Positions 1-7,092 are shown, numbered from the stretch's first letter. The stretch: DNA of 10,629 nucleotides from JBLIOB01 sp047639575 (GCA_047639575.1 JBLIOB010000135.1:1-10629); one strand, 5' to 3'. The notes: generated from the sequence alone by a model not told the origin. Numbers and translations are program-made.

Positions 1-2
1 TT

Positions 3-527
3 TTCTTGTTGATGGGGATATCAACCATATTGGGAGGTCTTTTGGGCCATGGTTTTAATTATGCACTTAATATTTACTGGAAATTACCTTATTGGGGAGT
101 GAGCATGTTTTCTGTTGCATTGGCCGAGCGTGCTGTAATTGTTTATTCTGCTGGACTTACAAAACCGTTTTACGCCAAGTTCTTTAGATGGCTGAACTTA
201 ATTGAGCTAGCCACGTTTGTCTTAATTTCTTACCTCACGTTAGATTTTATATTTGTCGTGATTCATTCAGCCTACGGATTGTTGATCATTGTCGGATTAT
301 TTCACGGATACATATACATCATGACCAAGCATAAGGGAGCTAAACTTTTCTTAATAGGGGTATTTGTTTCGCTAATTGGTGCCGTGTGCTTCCTAACTAA
401 ATTTGGCTTCGGACATTGGTTCAATCATCTAGATATAAGTCATGCGCTCATGGCAATTAGTGGATGGTTTTTCTATAAAGGTTCAATGATTATGGTAAGT
501 GATCCAAATTATGAGATTAAGGCATAA
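3..527 (+). CDS. Partial polytopic membrane protein, DUF6962/CREST-like (tentative)
   Basis: The 5' end lies outside the window: the frame is open to the first base, so the TTG at position 6 is probably not the true start. The visible 173 residues hold about five hydrophobic helices (counting from that TTG, roughly 4-20, 30-49, 63-79, 81-105 and 112-130), plus a last one at about 143-162. Polar residues inside or beside the helices stand out: H15, D80, H87, H100, then H137, H141, D143 and H146 in the segment GHWFNHLDISHALM. Seen directly: a His/Asp cluster at the start of the last helix. Known: such clusters bind zinc in the CREST superfamily of membrane hydrolases (alkaline ceramidase, PAQR receptors), and the bacterial DUF6962 family ends in a similar H-x-D-x2-H helix. 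Assignment to that group is my inference from memory of the motif. The neighbour downstream is 191 bases away and seems unrelated. Confidence 0.6.
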   Translation, partial: FLLMGISTILGGLLGHGFNYALNIYWKLPYWGVSMFSVALAERAVIVYSAGLTKPFYAKFFRWLNLIELATFVLISYLTLDFIFVVIHSAYGLLIIVGLFHGYIYIMTKHKGAKLFLIGVFVSLIGAVCFLTKFGFGHWFNHLDISHALMAISGWFFYKGSMIMVSDPNYEIKA

Positions 528-569
528 TAATTGGAAATTTAATCCATACGTGATCTTGCAATTATGGAT

Positions 570-577
570 TACATTTG
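570..577 (+). promoter_or_regulatory. Possible Bacteroidota -7 promoter element (TACATTTG)
   Basis: TACATTTG matches the Bacteroidota housekeeping -7 consensus TAnnTTTG. It sits about 20 bases upstream of the probable original start of the damaged envelope-protein gene. No good TTTG element is found at the usual spacing upstream; the nearest TTG, at 556-558, is too close. The call rests on one half-site plus position. Confidence 0.25.
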
Positions 578-592
578 CATCTTAAATTTCAA

Positions 593-718
593 ATTAGGAG
601 AATCCTTTTTGTTTTGCTTTTAGTTCTTCCATTTGCCTTTTCTAGTCATGGCCAGTTTTGAAAAAAAGATGATAAATCTGATAAAAAAGAAAAGAAAGAA
701 AAGCGATCCAAGCAAGAT
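593..718 (+). pseudogene. Disrupted signal-peptide leader of the downstream envelope protein
   Basis: Read in the same frame as the downstream gene, 593-658 encodes I-RRILFVLLLVLPFAFSSHGQ-F. This is a canonical Sec signal peptide: a basic n-region, a hydrophobic core, and a small residue (G) before Gln at the likely cleavage site. It is followed by a TGA stop at 659-661 and then by a Lys/Asp/Glu-rich stretch (662-718), typical of the segment just after the signal peptide in Bacteroidota envelope proteins. The codon that should start it is ATT (593-595); the only canonical bacterial start codon earlier in the frame is a TTG at 575, which overlaps the putative promoter box. Leader and body share one frame with no frameshift, so a single substitution at 659-661 would rejoin them. 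Either the gene is decaying or there is a base-calling error. Confidence 0.55.
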
Positions 719-1879
719 TTGAATTCAATGTACAGTCTCATGTATCAAGGAGATTTGTCTGCCGATTTTGGAGCGAATCATTTACTTTCTGATCATCAAG
801 CTATTTCTAGACTGCAAAATAGATTCATACCAGCAAATATTTTTAAAAAGGACAACACGATTTCAAAAATTGGAAATTCACTATATAGACTTTCCAAAAC
901 TTTTTTGATTGACTATACCATGAACTACTCAATCTATTCAACTCAGCGGTTTGTGTTTGGTTCTAAATACAGATTAGATCAAAGTGGTGGAACGAATACT
1001 CAAGTCAATTTAAAATTGCCTCCTCCCTATACCGATGATTTTTCAACGGTTGTTTCAACTTTTACTGATTCGATTTCCTCCTTTCAGCAATCATTGAATA
1101 TAGCTGCTGCAATGGAAGGAAGCTCCGTTTTATCTGATCTGGCAAGGAAAAACACACTAATTAATCAGGACTTTGCATATGAAGACGCCTTACTTTACTT
1201 ATTTACTAATAATGATTTAGCAGCGCATATCGGTTTAATTAAGGACAATGGTTATAACGAGATTTATGGATATGTCAACCAAATTAACACGATGTATGCT
1301 GATGCCAATTTAACCGTCCAGAAATTAAAAGTATTGTCATTTTTAGACATGGGACTGGATCCTATGAACATTGCAAGTGTTGTTGGTATTGCCAAGTACA
1401 TAGTGAAAGGAGAGGAGCTTACAGACATGCTTTGGTTAAAGTTTGGCGAGAAGATTAAATGGCTTCCAAGCTTGAAAATGAACTTAGCTCCTTTTGGCCC
1501 CCAGCTTAATTACCAGAACTTTTTGAAAATAGACAAAGCGATGTTCGAATTTGATTTTCACCACGCGGTTGGAGGATATGTGAAATCTATGGGAGTTGAT
1601 ATAAAAGCATTCAATTTATTGTTCGGAAAAAAGAAAAAACTGGCGATTGACGGAATGATGTCGTTTTGGAATCAACCAGAAATATCTTTTAAGAAAGATG
1701 CCTTATTTGAATCATTTGAAGGCTTTAGTGGAGGAGGACAAGTAAATATCAACTACCGAATTTTAAAGAAACGTAATGCATACGTTCAAGGGACAATAGG
1801 CTATAAGGGCAAAGGGTACCAGGAAGGTGCTAGTTTAGATTCTGATTTTATTTTCAGATTTGGCCTAGCGTTTAGATAA
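719..1879 (+). CDS. Envelope protein of unknown function with disrupted 5' end
   Basis: I do not recognise this family. The open body is 386 residues from a TTG at 719; an ATG at 728 is an equally possible start. Neither has a ribosome binding site or a signal peptide. The natural N-terminus appears to be the signal peptide encoded in frame at 593-658 and cut off by a TGA. The body has no transmembrane helix. It has a Ser/Thr-rich middle (about residues 90-140), a helical central part (about 150-235), and a C-terminal third rich in alternating polar/aromatic strands that ends in FRFGLAFR. That ending resembles the terminal strand of outer-membrane beta-barrels or surface proteins. From this I infer an exported, outer-membrane-associated product if the leader were intact. 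It converges on the minus-strand operon with only 21 bases between stops and no visible hairpin terminator. Confidence 0.55.
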   Translation: MNSMYSLMYQGDLSADFGANHLLSDHQAISRLQNRFIPANIFKKDNTISKIGNSLYRLSKTFLIDYTMNYSIYSTQRFVFGSKYRLDQSGGTNTQVNLKLPPPYTDDFSTVVSTFTDSISSFQQSLNIAAAMEGSSVLSDLARKNTLINQDFAYEDALLYLFTNNDLAAHIGLIKDNGYNEIYGYVNQINTMYADANLTVQKLKVLSFLDMGLDPMNIASVVGIAKYIVKGEELTDMLWLKFGEKIKWLPSLKMNLAPFGPQLNYQNFLKIDKAMFEFDFHHAVGGYVKSMGVDIKAFNLLFGKKKKLAIDGMMSFWNQPEISFKKDALFESFEGFSGGGQVNINYRILKKRNAYVQGTIGYKGKGYQEGASLDSDFIFRFGLAFR

Positions 1880-1900
1880 AGAACTAAAAAGGTGGATTTA

Positions 1901-2734
1901 TTAATTTACCTCTACATGTATATGGTCATCATGTCTTACTGCTTGACAGCCATGAAATCGGATTTTTGGCGAATTAAGATTTAGTCTGTTCTTAAGATGA
2001 GGTTCAATAAAAATTTTGGATACATTTCTATTGTTTGCTATAGTCTGTATGAGTTCTTTGGTTCTCGCTTGATCAAATGTTAGTTCTTGTTTTCTTCCTT
2101 GCGGAACAAATGTTTCAATAATGCTATAGTGCCAATATCCTTTCGCTTCACAATAATATGGTTGATCTTTTTCGCCTTCTTTTGGCCCTTCATAAACCCC
2201 ATATCCTATAAATGAAGGGGCATCACCATTTATTAGTTGGCCACTTGGTCCTTTATAAAAGAAAGCTAAATCAAGTTTTTTACCATCGTCATGACTTATA
2301 TGAGGCAGCAATGGGAAATTATCAATAAATGGAAAACAACCATCTAAATAACTTATTACAACTCTTTCATTTTTAACCGAAAGCTCGTCAGTTGATGATT
2401 CCAATACATCAATCATATTTTGACTCACATAATGTCGATTTAATATCCATGTCCAATTCGATAATGGTTTTAAATGAGCATTAGAATTAATCGGCAAAGG
2501 CTGTCTTCCAAAGAAACTGGCAAATAAGGGTGTTAGAGTTACAGTGATTAAAAGGTATACCGTAATAAATGAAGCTGGCTTAAGAATATTGCGAAGCCAT
2601 CGTTTTGAAATGCGCTTACCGATAAATCTATATAAAGGAATGCAAAGTAATAGGATTAGGCCTCCAGTTTGGGAGATAAGAGTGAATAAACAGAAAAGGA
2701 ATATATAAAGCGCAAACCATAAAACCTTTTTCAT
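1901..2734 (-). CDS. Membrane-anchored LAS/MepA-like zinc murein endopeptidase (predicted)
   Basis: 277 residues. Three hydrophobic segments at the N-terminus (about 4-20, 22-38, 54-75), with a Lys/Arg-rich loop at 39-51, place the remainder (76-277) in the periplasm by the positive-inside rule. The soluble part carries the LAS metallopeptidase ligand pattern. SHDDGKKLDL at 147-156 matches SxHxxGxxxD (H148, D155), and HDDHIHVEV at 268-276 matches the HxxHxH block of penicillin-insensitive murein endopeptidase MepA (M74). The preceding segment IFIEPHLKNRL (241-251) also resembles MepA's IFVNPAIKQQL, as I recall it. LAS enzymes cut D-Ala-containing peptide bonds in peptidoglycan, and the neighbouring amidase and NlpC/P60 genes fit that role. 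It is the last gene of the minus-strand operon, 17 bases after a small membrane protein gene. MepA itself is secreted, not anchored. Fold and metal site: fairly confident; exact bond cleaved: not known. Confidence 0.7.
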   Translation of the reverse strand: MKKVLWFALYIFLFCLFTLISQTGGLILLLCIPLYRFIGKRISKRWLRNILKPASFITVYLLITVTLTPLFASFFGRQPLPINSNAHLKPLSNWTWILNRHYVSQNMIDVLESSTDELSVKNERVVISYLDGCFPFIDNFPLLPHISHDDGKKLDLAFFYKGPSGQLINGDAPSFIGYGVYEGPKEGEKDQPYYCEAKGYWHYSIIETFVPQGRKQELTFDQARTKELIQTIANNRNVSKIFIEPHLKNRLNLNSPKIRFHGCQAVRHDDHIHVEVN

Positions 2735-2751
2735 CCTATTGAAATTTATAC

Positions 2752-2916
2752 TTAGTCCTGAGCATCAATGCTCCCGTCTTCGTCTTTGAGCTCATCTATT
2801 TCTTTGCTGTCTGGTCTTTTGTGTTTGCTCTTGACAAAGAATTTAATGCCAATGAACAAACAGAAACAAGCAAAACCTATAATTATTGGGACGAATGAAC
2901 GTTCTAGAAAATCCAT
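2752..2916 (-). CDS. Small single-span membrane protein, 54 residues
   Basis: An ATG-started frame of 54 codons fills the gap between the amidase gene (6 bases upstream) and the LAS-like peptidase gene (17 bases downstream), so the four genes probably share one transcript. The product has a short N-terminus (MDFLERSF), one hydrophobic helix at about 9-28 (IIIGFACFCLFIGIKFF), a basic patch just after it (KSKHKRPDSK, 29-38), and an acidic tail ending DGSIDAQD. The basic patch predicts N-outside, C-inside topology. I know no matching family. Its place between two wall-hydrolase genes suggests an anchor, adaptor or regulator for them, which is inference only. No strong ribosome binding site is seen, as is common in this phylum. 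Confidence 0.6.
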   Translation of the reverse strand: MDFLERSFVPIIIGFACFCLFIGIKFFVKSKHKRPDSKEIDELKDEDGSIDAQD

Positions 2917-2922
2917 ATAAAT

Positions 2923-3870
2923 CTATTCGAATCGCACTACGAATGCATCAGTGAATGGTGATTCTTTTACCTTTTTCAACATTTTCTTCGCTTCCTTCTT
3001 ATTCTCGAATGTTCCTACATAATACTTGTAGTTGAATGTAGTGCCTTCCAGTTTTATTTCTTCAATTTCTTCACCTACTATTTTGAAGTCTGGCATTTCT
3101 AATGAAACAGGTGTCTGAGAGGCCATTATCTGTATCTTATAGACTGGCCCAGCTGGTTTGGTCACCTCATTTGGATCTTTCTGCGTAATCCCATGACGAA
3201 CTTTGATATAGTCTCTAAATGCTCTAAATATCGCAGATGCTATCAGTGATTGACCTTTATCTGAATTCAAATACACTTCTTCAGTCGAATTGGTCATGAA
3301 ACCACATTCAACTAGTACGGCAGGCATTTTAGAATCCTTTAACACCAATAAATTATATCCTCTGTCATGCTTGATTTTTACTTTTCGATCTACTCTGCCA
3401 GCTCTGTTTGCAAATTGATTTTGAATCTGAGTAGCCAATTCTCTAGCCACTTTGCTGTCTGCATTGTGAACATGTGTTTCTGTACCACAAACGTCAGGCT
3501 TTACGCTTGAATTACAGTGAACACTAATGAAGTAATCTGCTTTCTTGCTGTTTCCAACAGACACACGATTTTCAAGAGCGATGAATTGATCAGAATTCCG
3601 AGTGTATATTACTTTAACTTGGTTTGGAAGAAATTCTTGAAGATAATCCCCTAGCTTTTTAGCGATTTCAAGATTTAAGTCTTTTTCAAGCTTCATTCCG
3701 GTACTGCCATTCAAGTTGCCAGGGTCATGTCCACCATGGCCTGCGTCAATTATTATAGTAACAGACTTTTTTGGGAATGGCGGAGTTGCATCAGAACTTC
3801 CTATTCCTGCAGATGCGCTTGCAATGCAAAAGCAAAATAGGGATGATAATATTATCGTTAGTTTTTTCAT
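2923..3870 (-). CDS. N-acetylmuramoyl-L-alanine amidase (Amidase_3) with SPOR-like tail
   Basis: 315 residues, secreted. The signal peptide is residues 1-21 or so (MKKLTIILSSLFCFCIASAS). The Amidase_3 domain runs from about 38 to 225 and shows the zinc and catalytic residues: H45 in DAGHGGHDPG, E62 in KLEKDLNLEIA, H118 in ISVHCNSS, and catalytic E188 in VLVECGFMTN. Such enzymes hydrolyse the bond between N-acetylmuramic acid and L-alanine in peptidoglycan during cell separation and recycling. The C-terminus (about 243-315, starting VYKIQIMAS and ending FVVRFE) looks like a SPOR repeat, a domain that binds denuded glycan strands at division sites, so septal localisation is likely. The gene starts 2 bases after the stop of the NlpC/P60 gene and is probably translationally linked to it. 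Domain order and length are normal for Bacteroidota AmiC-like proteins. Confidence 0.92.
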   Translation of the reverse strand: MKKLTIILSSLFCFCIASASAGIGSSDATPPFPKKSVTIIIDAGHGGHDPGNLNGSTGMKLEKDLNLEIAKKLGDYLQEFLPNQVKVIYTRNSDQFIALENRVSVGNSKKADYFISVHCNSSVKPDVCGTETHVHNADSKVARELATQIQNQFANRAGRVDRKVKIKHDRGYNLLVLKDSKMPAVLVECGFMTNSTEEVYLNSDKGQSLIASAIFRAFRDYIKVRHGITQKDPNEVTKPAGPVYKIQIMASQTPVSLEMPDFKIVGEEIEEIKLEGTTFNYKYYVGTFENKKEAKKMLKKVKESPFTDAFVVRFE

Positions 3871-3872
3871 AG

Positions 3873-4760
3873 TTAGTCTATTATAGTGCCGGTATATAAA
3901 AGTCTTGGTTTCCAGTAGGATGAGCTCTCAATATTGCTAATCATAATGCCTTTGGAAGAAGAGGCGTGAATCATACTTAAATCTTCTCCTGGCTGGGATA
4001 CAACGATACCTACGTGGGTAACCGTGGATCCTTTTCCAAAGAACACTAAATCGCCAGGTTGGGCTTTCTTCATTGAAATTTTATCGACTGCTTTCCCTTG
4101 ATCTTGCGCCATTCTGGCAAGTTCAATACCGTTCTTGGCCATCACATAAGATGTATAGCCAGAACAGTCAAATCCTGAAGTAGTAGTTCCTCCCCATTTA
4201 TAAGGGATTCCAATGTGAGTTTTAGCTTCTTTAATTACTTGAGATCGTAAGTTCTTAGGTTTCGAATTATCAGTTGGTTTGACTACCTCAGTGTTTTCAA
4301 TTTTAATGACTTCTTCATATGCTATTTCCGAATCAAACGTTTCTTGGTAGACTTTAAAAAGCTTTTTAGCCGCTTTGGTTTTGGATTTTTTTAAGTCTGC
4401 AATTTGATTTAAAAAGATTTCTTGATAATCTAAAATCTCATTATTGTAAGTTTCTATGTAGTAAGCTGCATTCGTCTTTAAAGAGAATTCTTGGAAATCC
4501 TTAGCAGATTTCGATAAAGTTTTCACCAAGTTTTTATCCTTTTTAAGGTCTTTTTCAACTGCGCTTAGGGCTTTCCACATATGCGGAAGGGGGTGGTTTG
4601 CATATGCGGAGTCTTTCAACATTCTTTTTGACTTCCGCAGCACTTTTCCAAAGTGCCCTTGATCATAGAACATTTCAAGTTTGTCCAATTTAGGGTCCTG
4701 AGCATTTACGCTCAAAATGGGCACTATAATTAGGGACAATATGATCAAGACCTTTCTCAT
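3873..4760 (-). CDS. Secreted NlpC/P60 family peptidoglycan endopeptidase
   Basis: 295 residues. A signal peptide (1-20, cleaved after VNA before Q21) exports it. Residues 25-150 are Lys-rich and helical without a clear named domain; they may be a TPR-like wall- or partner-binding region. A linker (about 152-170) leads to the NlpC/P60 domain at about 172-290, with the catalytic triad visible: C199 in GFDCSGYTSYV, H249 in VTHVGIVV and a third polar residue at H265 in MIHASS. These cysteine peptidases usually cut the gamma-D-Glu to diamino-acid bond of stem peptides. It is the first gene of the minus-strand operon and is followed within 2 bases by the amidase, a complementary activity. The upstream region holds a tandem repeat that may be an operator. 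The start ATG is supported by the signal peptide beginning directly at it. Confidence 0.92.
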   Translation of the reverse strand: MRKVLIILSLIIVPILSVNAQDPKLDKLEMFYDQGHFGKVLRKSKRMLKDSAYANHPLPHMWKALSAVEKDLKKDKNLVKTLSKSAKDFQEFSLKTNAAYYIETYNNEILDYQEIFLNQIADLKKSKTKAAKKLFKVYQETFDSEIAYEEVIKIENTEVVKPTDNSKPKNLRSQVIKEAKTHIGIPYKWGGTTTSGFDCSGYTSYVMAKNGIELARMAQDQGKAVDKISMKKAQPGDLVFFGKGSTVTHVGIVVSQPGEDLSMIHASSSKGIMISNIESSSYWKPRLLYTGTIID

Positions 4761-4809
4761 CAGAACGAATTAATTAAAATTTCTAATATCTTTTTATGCG
4801 CAACGCTGT

Positions 4810-4833
4810 AACGTGTTAACACAAACGTGTTAA
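4810..4833. repeat. Tandem AACGTGTTAA repeat with embedded palindrome; possible operator
   Basis: AACGTGTTAA occurs at 4810-4819 and again, identical, at 4824-4833, a 14-base period. The first copy is also part of a perfect 10-base palindrome GTGTTAACAC (4813-4822), and the AACAC of that palindrome pairs with GTGTT at 4827-4831. The cluster lies 50-75 bases upstream of the NlpC/P60 start and about 105-130 bases upstream of the divergent secreted-protein operon. This is a plausible site for a dimeric regulator acting on one or both. No regulator is encoded nearby. Confidence 0.4.
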
Positions 4834-4865
4834 ATAGTCAGGCAAATGTTGGGTCATTTACTGAC

Positions 4866-4894
4866 TTGTGGAAAACATCGTAGGTGATTATAAT
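4866..4894 (+). promoter_or_regulatory. Possible promoter for the importer operon (TTGTGG-N17-TATAAT)
   Basis: TTGTGG (4866-4871) and a perfect TATAAT (4889-4894) are separated by exactly 17 bases, ending 45 bases before the ATG of the first gene of the operon. The geometry is that of a classical sigma-70 promoter. Bacteroidota normally use TTTG and TAnnTTTG elements instead, so this may be chance in AT-rich DNA. Confidence 0.3.
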
Positions 4895-4939
4895 ACAACT
4901 CCACTACCAATATGATATCTTCACAAAAATTGAAAAACG

Positions 4940-5962
4940 ATGGCTTTAAAAGGAAATTTGATACCCAGATTAATTACAGGTTCAAAATTGGCGATAACGT
5001 TGATGGTTGTACTCTTCTTTTTTCAAAATGTTACAAATGCACAAACAGTAGGGTTTCCGGGAGTTGCTTATAAGTCTGTCAAAATGTACATGCTTAATAC
5101 TAAAAAATCATCTTCAAGACCAGATAGTAAAATTTGGAAAAAGGATTATTATGCCTTTTCAAAAATGGGCGATGGAGTTAGTTTGAATGAAAAACAGGTT
5201 GCCGCACTTACCAAAATTACTACTCAAGATTTATCTACGCTGGAAACAGGATTGTCCAAATGTTTTTTTCCAAGACATGGGCTCATTTATTTTAATGGTA
5301 AAAATGAACCGGTTGCTTCCATATCCATTTGTTTTGAATGCCAAAAAATTGATTTATTTCCTAACGAAGCCGAAGAATCAGCAGCTGAATATGATACGAA
5401 AGTAGCCTTGAAACAACTGAAATCATTTGAAAAAATAGTGGAGGAGTTAGGTCTGCAAAAATTTGAACGCGCGTGGGAATATGAAAAAATTCACGAAGGA
5501 TCCGGCTACAAGCAGGAGGGAGAAATCACAATAACAAATGAGTTCTTTGCCCACAGACTTTTTAAAAACCCGCCTTATCTTTTTGAGGTTAAGCCTAAGA
5601 TGAAAACAACTGGAATGGCCAAAGTCCTTGAACGCAAAAAAGAAAAGAAAGATGAAAATGGCAAGACCTATACAGTTTTAGAACACACATTTTATTCTAG
5701 TAGGCTAGAATATATAATGGGCGAAACTGAATGGGAATTGAGTTTTGTATTTGTTCAAAATCCTGGATTTGTTTTTGATAATGGAGTTTCCATTGGTATG
5801 AGCCAAGAAGATTTTATTGGAAAGATTGGCGACTATAAAGGTCCCAATCATCCTGCAAAAATAATAATTACCGATGCCGAAGGGAATCGTGAGTTTACAT
5901 TTCTATTTGAAGAAAGAACCTTAAAAAGAGTTGAAGGCAGAATAAAATCATGGCGAGATTAA
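4940..5962 (+). CDS. Secreted protein of unknown function with CFFPRH and CFEC motifs
   Basis: 340 residues. The N-terminus (1-34) is a long signal peptide, basic at the start, hydrophobic at 17-28 and cut after TNA before Q35. I do not recognise a named domain. Visible features are C108-F-F-P-R-H113 followed by a strand-rich stretch and C131-F-E-C134, a Cys/His arrangement I associate with small Bacteroidota envelope proteins. This could be a disulfide or metal/cofactor site, but that is inference. There is also a charged helical part (about 145-245) and a beta-rich C-terminus containing GVSIGMSQEDFIGKIG (282-297). Its last 13 bases overlap the substrate-binding lipoprotein gene, so the two are probably translationally coupled, which hints at a role connected to the importer. 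A possible promoter lies just upstream. Confidence 0.75.
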   Translation: MALKGNLIPRLITGSKLAITLMVVLFFFQNVTNAQTVGFPGVAYKSVKMYMLNTKKSSSRPDSKIWKKDYYAFSKMGDGVSLNEKQVAALTKITTQDLSTLETGLSKCFFPRHGLIYFNGKNEPVASISICFECQKIDLFPNEAEESAAEYDTKVALKQLKSFEKIVEELGLQKFERAWEYEKIHEGSGYKQEGEITITNEFFAHRLFKNPPYLFEVKPKMKTTGMAKVLERKKEKKDENGKTYTVLEHTFYSSRLEYIMGETEWELSFVFVQNPGFVFDNGVSIGMSQEDFIGKIGDYKGPNHPAKIIITDAEGNREFTFLFEERTLKRVEGRIKSWRD

Positions 5963-7092
5963 TACCATTATTATTCCTTTTCTTATTTGCCTGCGGTGAA
6001 GGGCTGCCTGAAGTAGACTCTACTGCTTGGGAAGATACATTTCTGCAGGATTCTATTCCTCTTGAAATAGTAAAAGAGTACGAGCTACTTTACGCCACAG
6101 GATTTAAAATTGAAAGAATTGAAGGAAATCATTTGGTGACTGTCTATGATGACTCTATCCAAATTGCTCAATACCTACTTCATAAGAACAAAGCACCAAA
6201 ATCAGTACCTGGTGTTCAAAACATTAAAATTCCTTTAACGTCAATAGCATGTTTAAGCACTACCTATTTGCCTTTTATAGATCGTATTGGAGAAATAACC
6301 ACGGTTAATGGTGTAGCAAATGCTCAGTTTGTTAGAAACAAGAGTATCAGAAAGCAAATTGAAAATAAGACTACAGCCAACATTTCAGCGAGCGAAGAAA
6401 TTAACCTTGAGCAAGTCCTGGAAATAGATCCGGAAGTATTAATGGTTTACCCATTTAACAGCCCTGATTATTCAAGACTAGAAGATATGGGAATCCAGTT
6501 ATTTTATAATACAGAATACAAAGAAGCGCATCCTTTAGGTCAAGCAGAATGGATCAAACTTTTCGGATTATTATATAATAAAGAAGCCGAGGCTTTTGGG
6601 ATTTTTGAGACGATTACCAGGAGTTATAATTCAACACTTGAAATAGCTAAAAATGCTGCACCAGTTAGGGTAATGGCAGGTTCTATTTTTAATGAACTTT
6701 GGAGTGCGCCCGGAGGAAATAGTATGGGGGTTAAACTTTTCGAAGATGCCGGAGGTAAATTTATTTGGAAGGATGACAGGACTGGAAGTTATACGAAGGA
6801 TTTAGAAGTTGTTATAGAAGATTCTGAGCAAGCTGATGTGATGGTTTTAATTAGTTCATATCAAGGAAAGTTTACGACTGAAGCTTTGCTTGAAGAAAAC
6901 CCAAAATATAGGCTGATGAAGCCATTTACTGATGAGCATGTTATTCATTGTAATACTGCAAACGTAAATTACTTTGAAGACGCTTTGTTAGAGCCCGACA
7001 TCATTATTAAAGATTTGGTACACCTTTTTCATCGGGAACTTTTACCCGATCACAAATTGAAGTACTTTTGGCATGTCAAACCAAGGCCTTGA
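5950..7092 (+). CDS. ABC importer substrate-binding lipoprotein, iron-complex/heme/B12 class
   Basis: 380 residues. A lipoprotein signal ends in the lipobox LFAC with the acylated cysteine at C15. After a roughly 75-residue N-terminal extension, the periplasmic binding domain (about 95-365) shows the BtuF/FepB-type class III layout. It has the first lobe (IACLSTTYLPFIDRIG, 99-114), a conserved IDPEVLMVYPF (159-169), an E-A-H-P-L-G-Q-A-E-W linker region (192-201), and a second lobe with WSAPGGNSMGVKLFEDAGG (251-269). Such proteins capture ferric siderophore, heme or cobalamin in the periplasm and pass it to the permease; the ligand cannot be read from the sequence. The gene starts inside the end of the previous gene and its stop TGA overlaps a TTG that is the likely start of the permease. 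The length exceeds the usual 300 or so because of the N-terminal extension. Confidence 0.85.
   Translation: MARLIPLLFLFLFACGEGLPEVDSTAWEDTFLQDSIPLEIVKEYELLYATGFKIERIEGNHLVTVYDDSIQIAQYLLHKNKAPKSVPGVQNIKIPLTSIACLSTTYLPFIDRIGEITTVNGVANAQFVRNKSIRKQIENKTTANISASEEINLEQVLEIDPEVLMVYPFNSPDYSRLEDMGIQLFYNTEYKEAHPLGQAEWIKLFGLLYNKEAEAFGIFETITRSYNSTLEIAKNAAPVRVMAGSIFNELWSAPGGNSMGVKLFEDAGGKFIWKDDRTGSYTKDLEVVIEDSEQADVMVLISSYQGKFTTEALLEENPKYRLMKPFTDEHVIHCNTANVNYFEDALLEPDIIIKDLVHLFHRELLPDHKLKYFWHVKPRP

Noticed and set aside
659..661. TGA as a recoded sense codon (selenocysteine or alternative code)
   Set aside because: The permease and lipoprotein genes use TGA as an ordinary stop, no selenocysteine-type hairpin is apparent after it, and the leader also lacks an ATG, so decay or error is simpler.
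2760..2773. Inverted repeat GAGCAT-CA-ATGCTC
   Set aside because: It encodes the last residues of the small membrane protein, has a loop of only 2 bases and no run of T after it on the transcribed strand; not a convincing terminator.
4578..4610. CATATGCGGA repeated twice, 23 bases apart
   Set aside because: Both copies lie in the coding sequence of the NlpC/P60 protein in different reading contexts; no further copies seen, so probably chance.
4640..4656. Perfect 7-base hairpin GCACTTT-TCC-AAAGTGC
   Set aside because: It is inside the NlpC/P60 coding region near codon 40, has no U-tract, and is not at a gene boundary.
5187..5405. 72-codon plus-strand frame inside the secreted-protein gene
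   Set aside because: It is fully contained in another frame of a well-supported gene with a signal peptide; no start signal or recognisable sequence.
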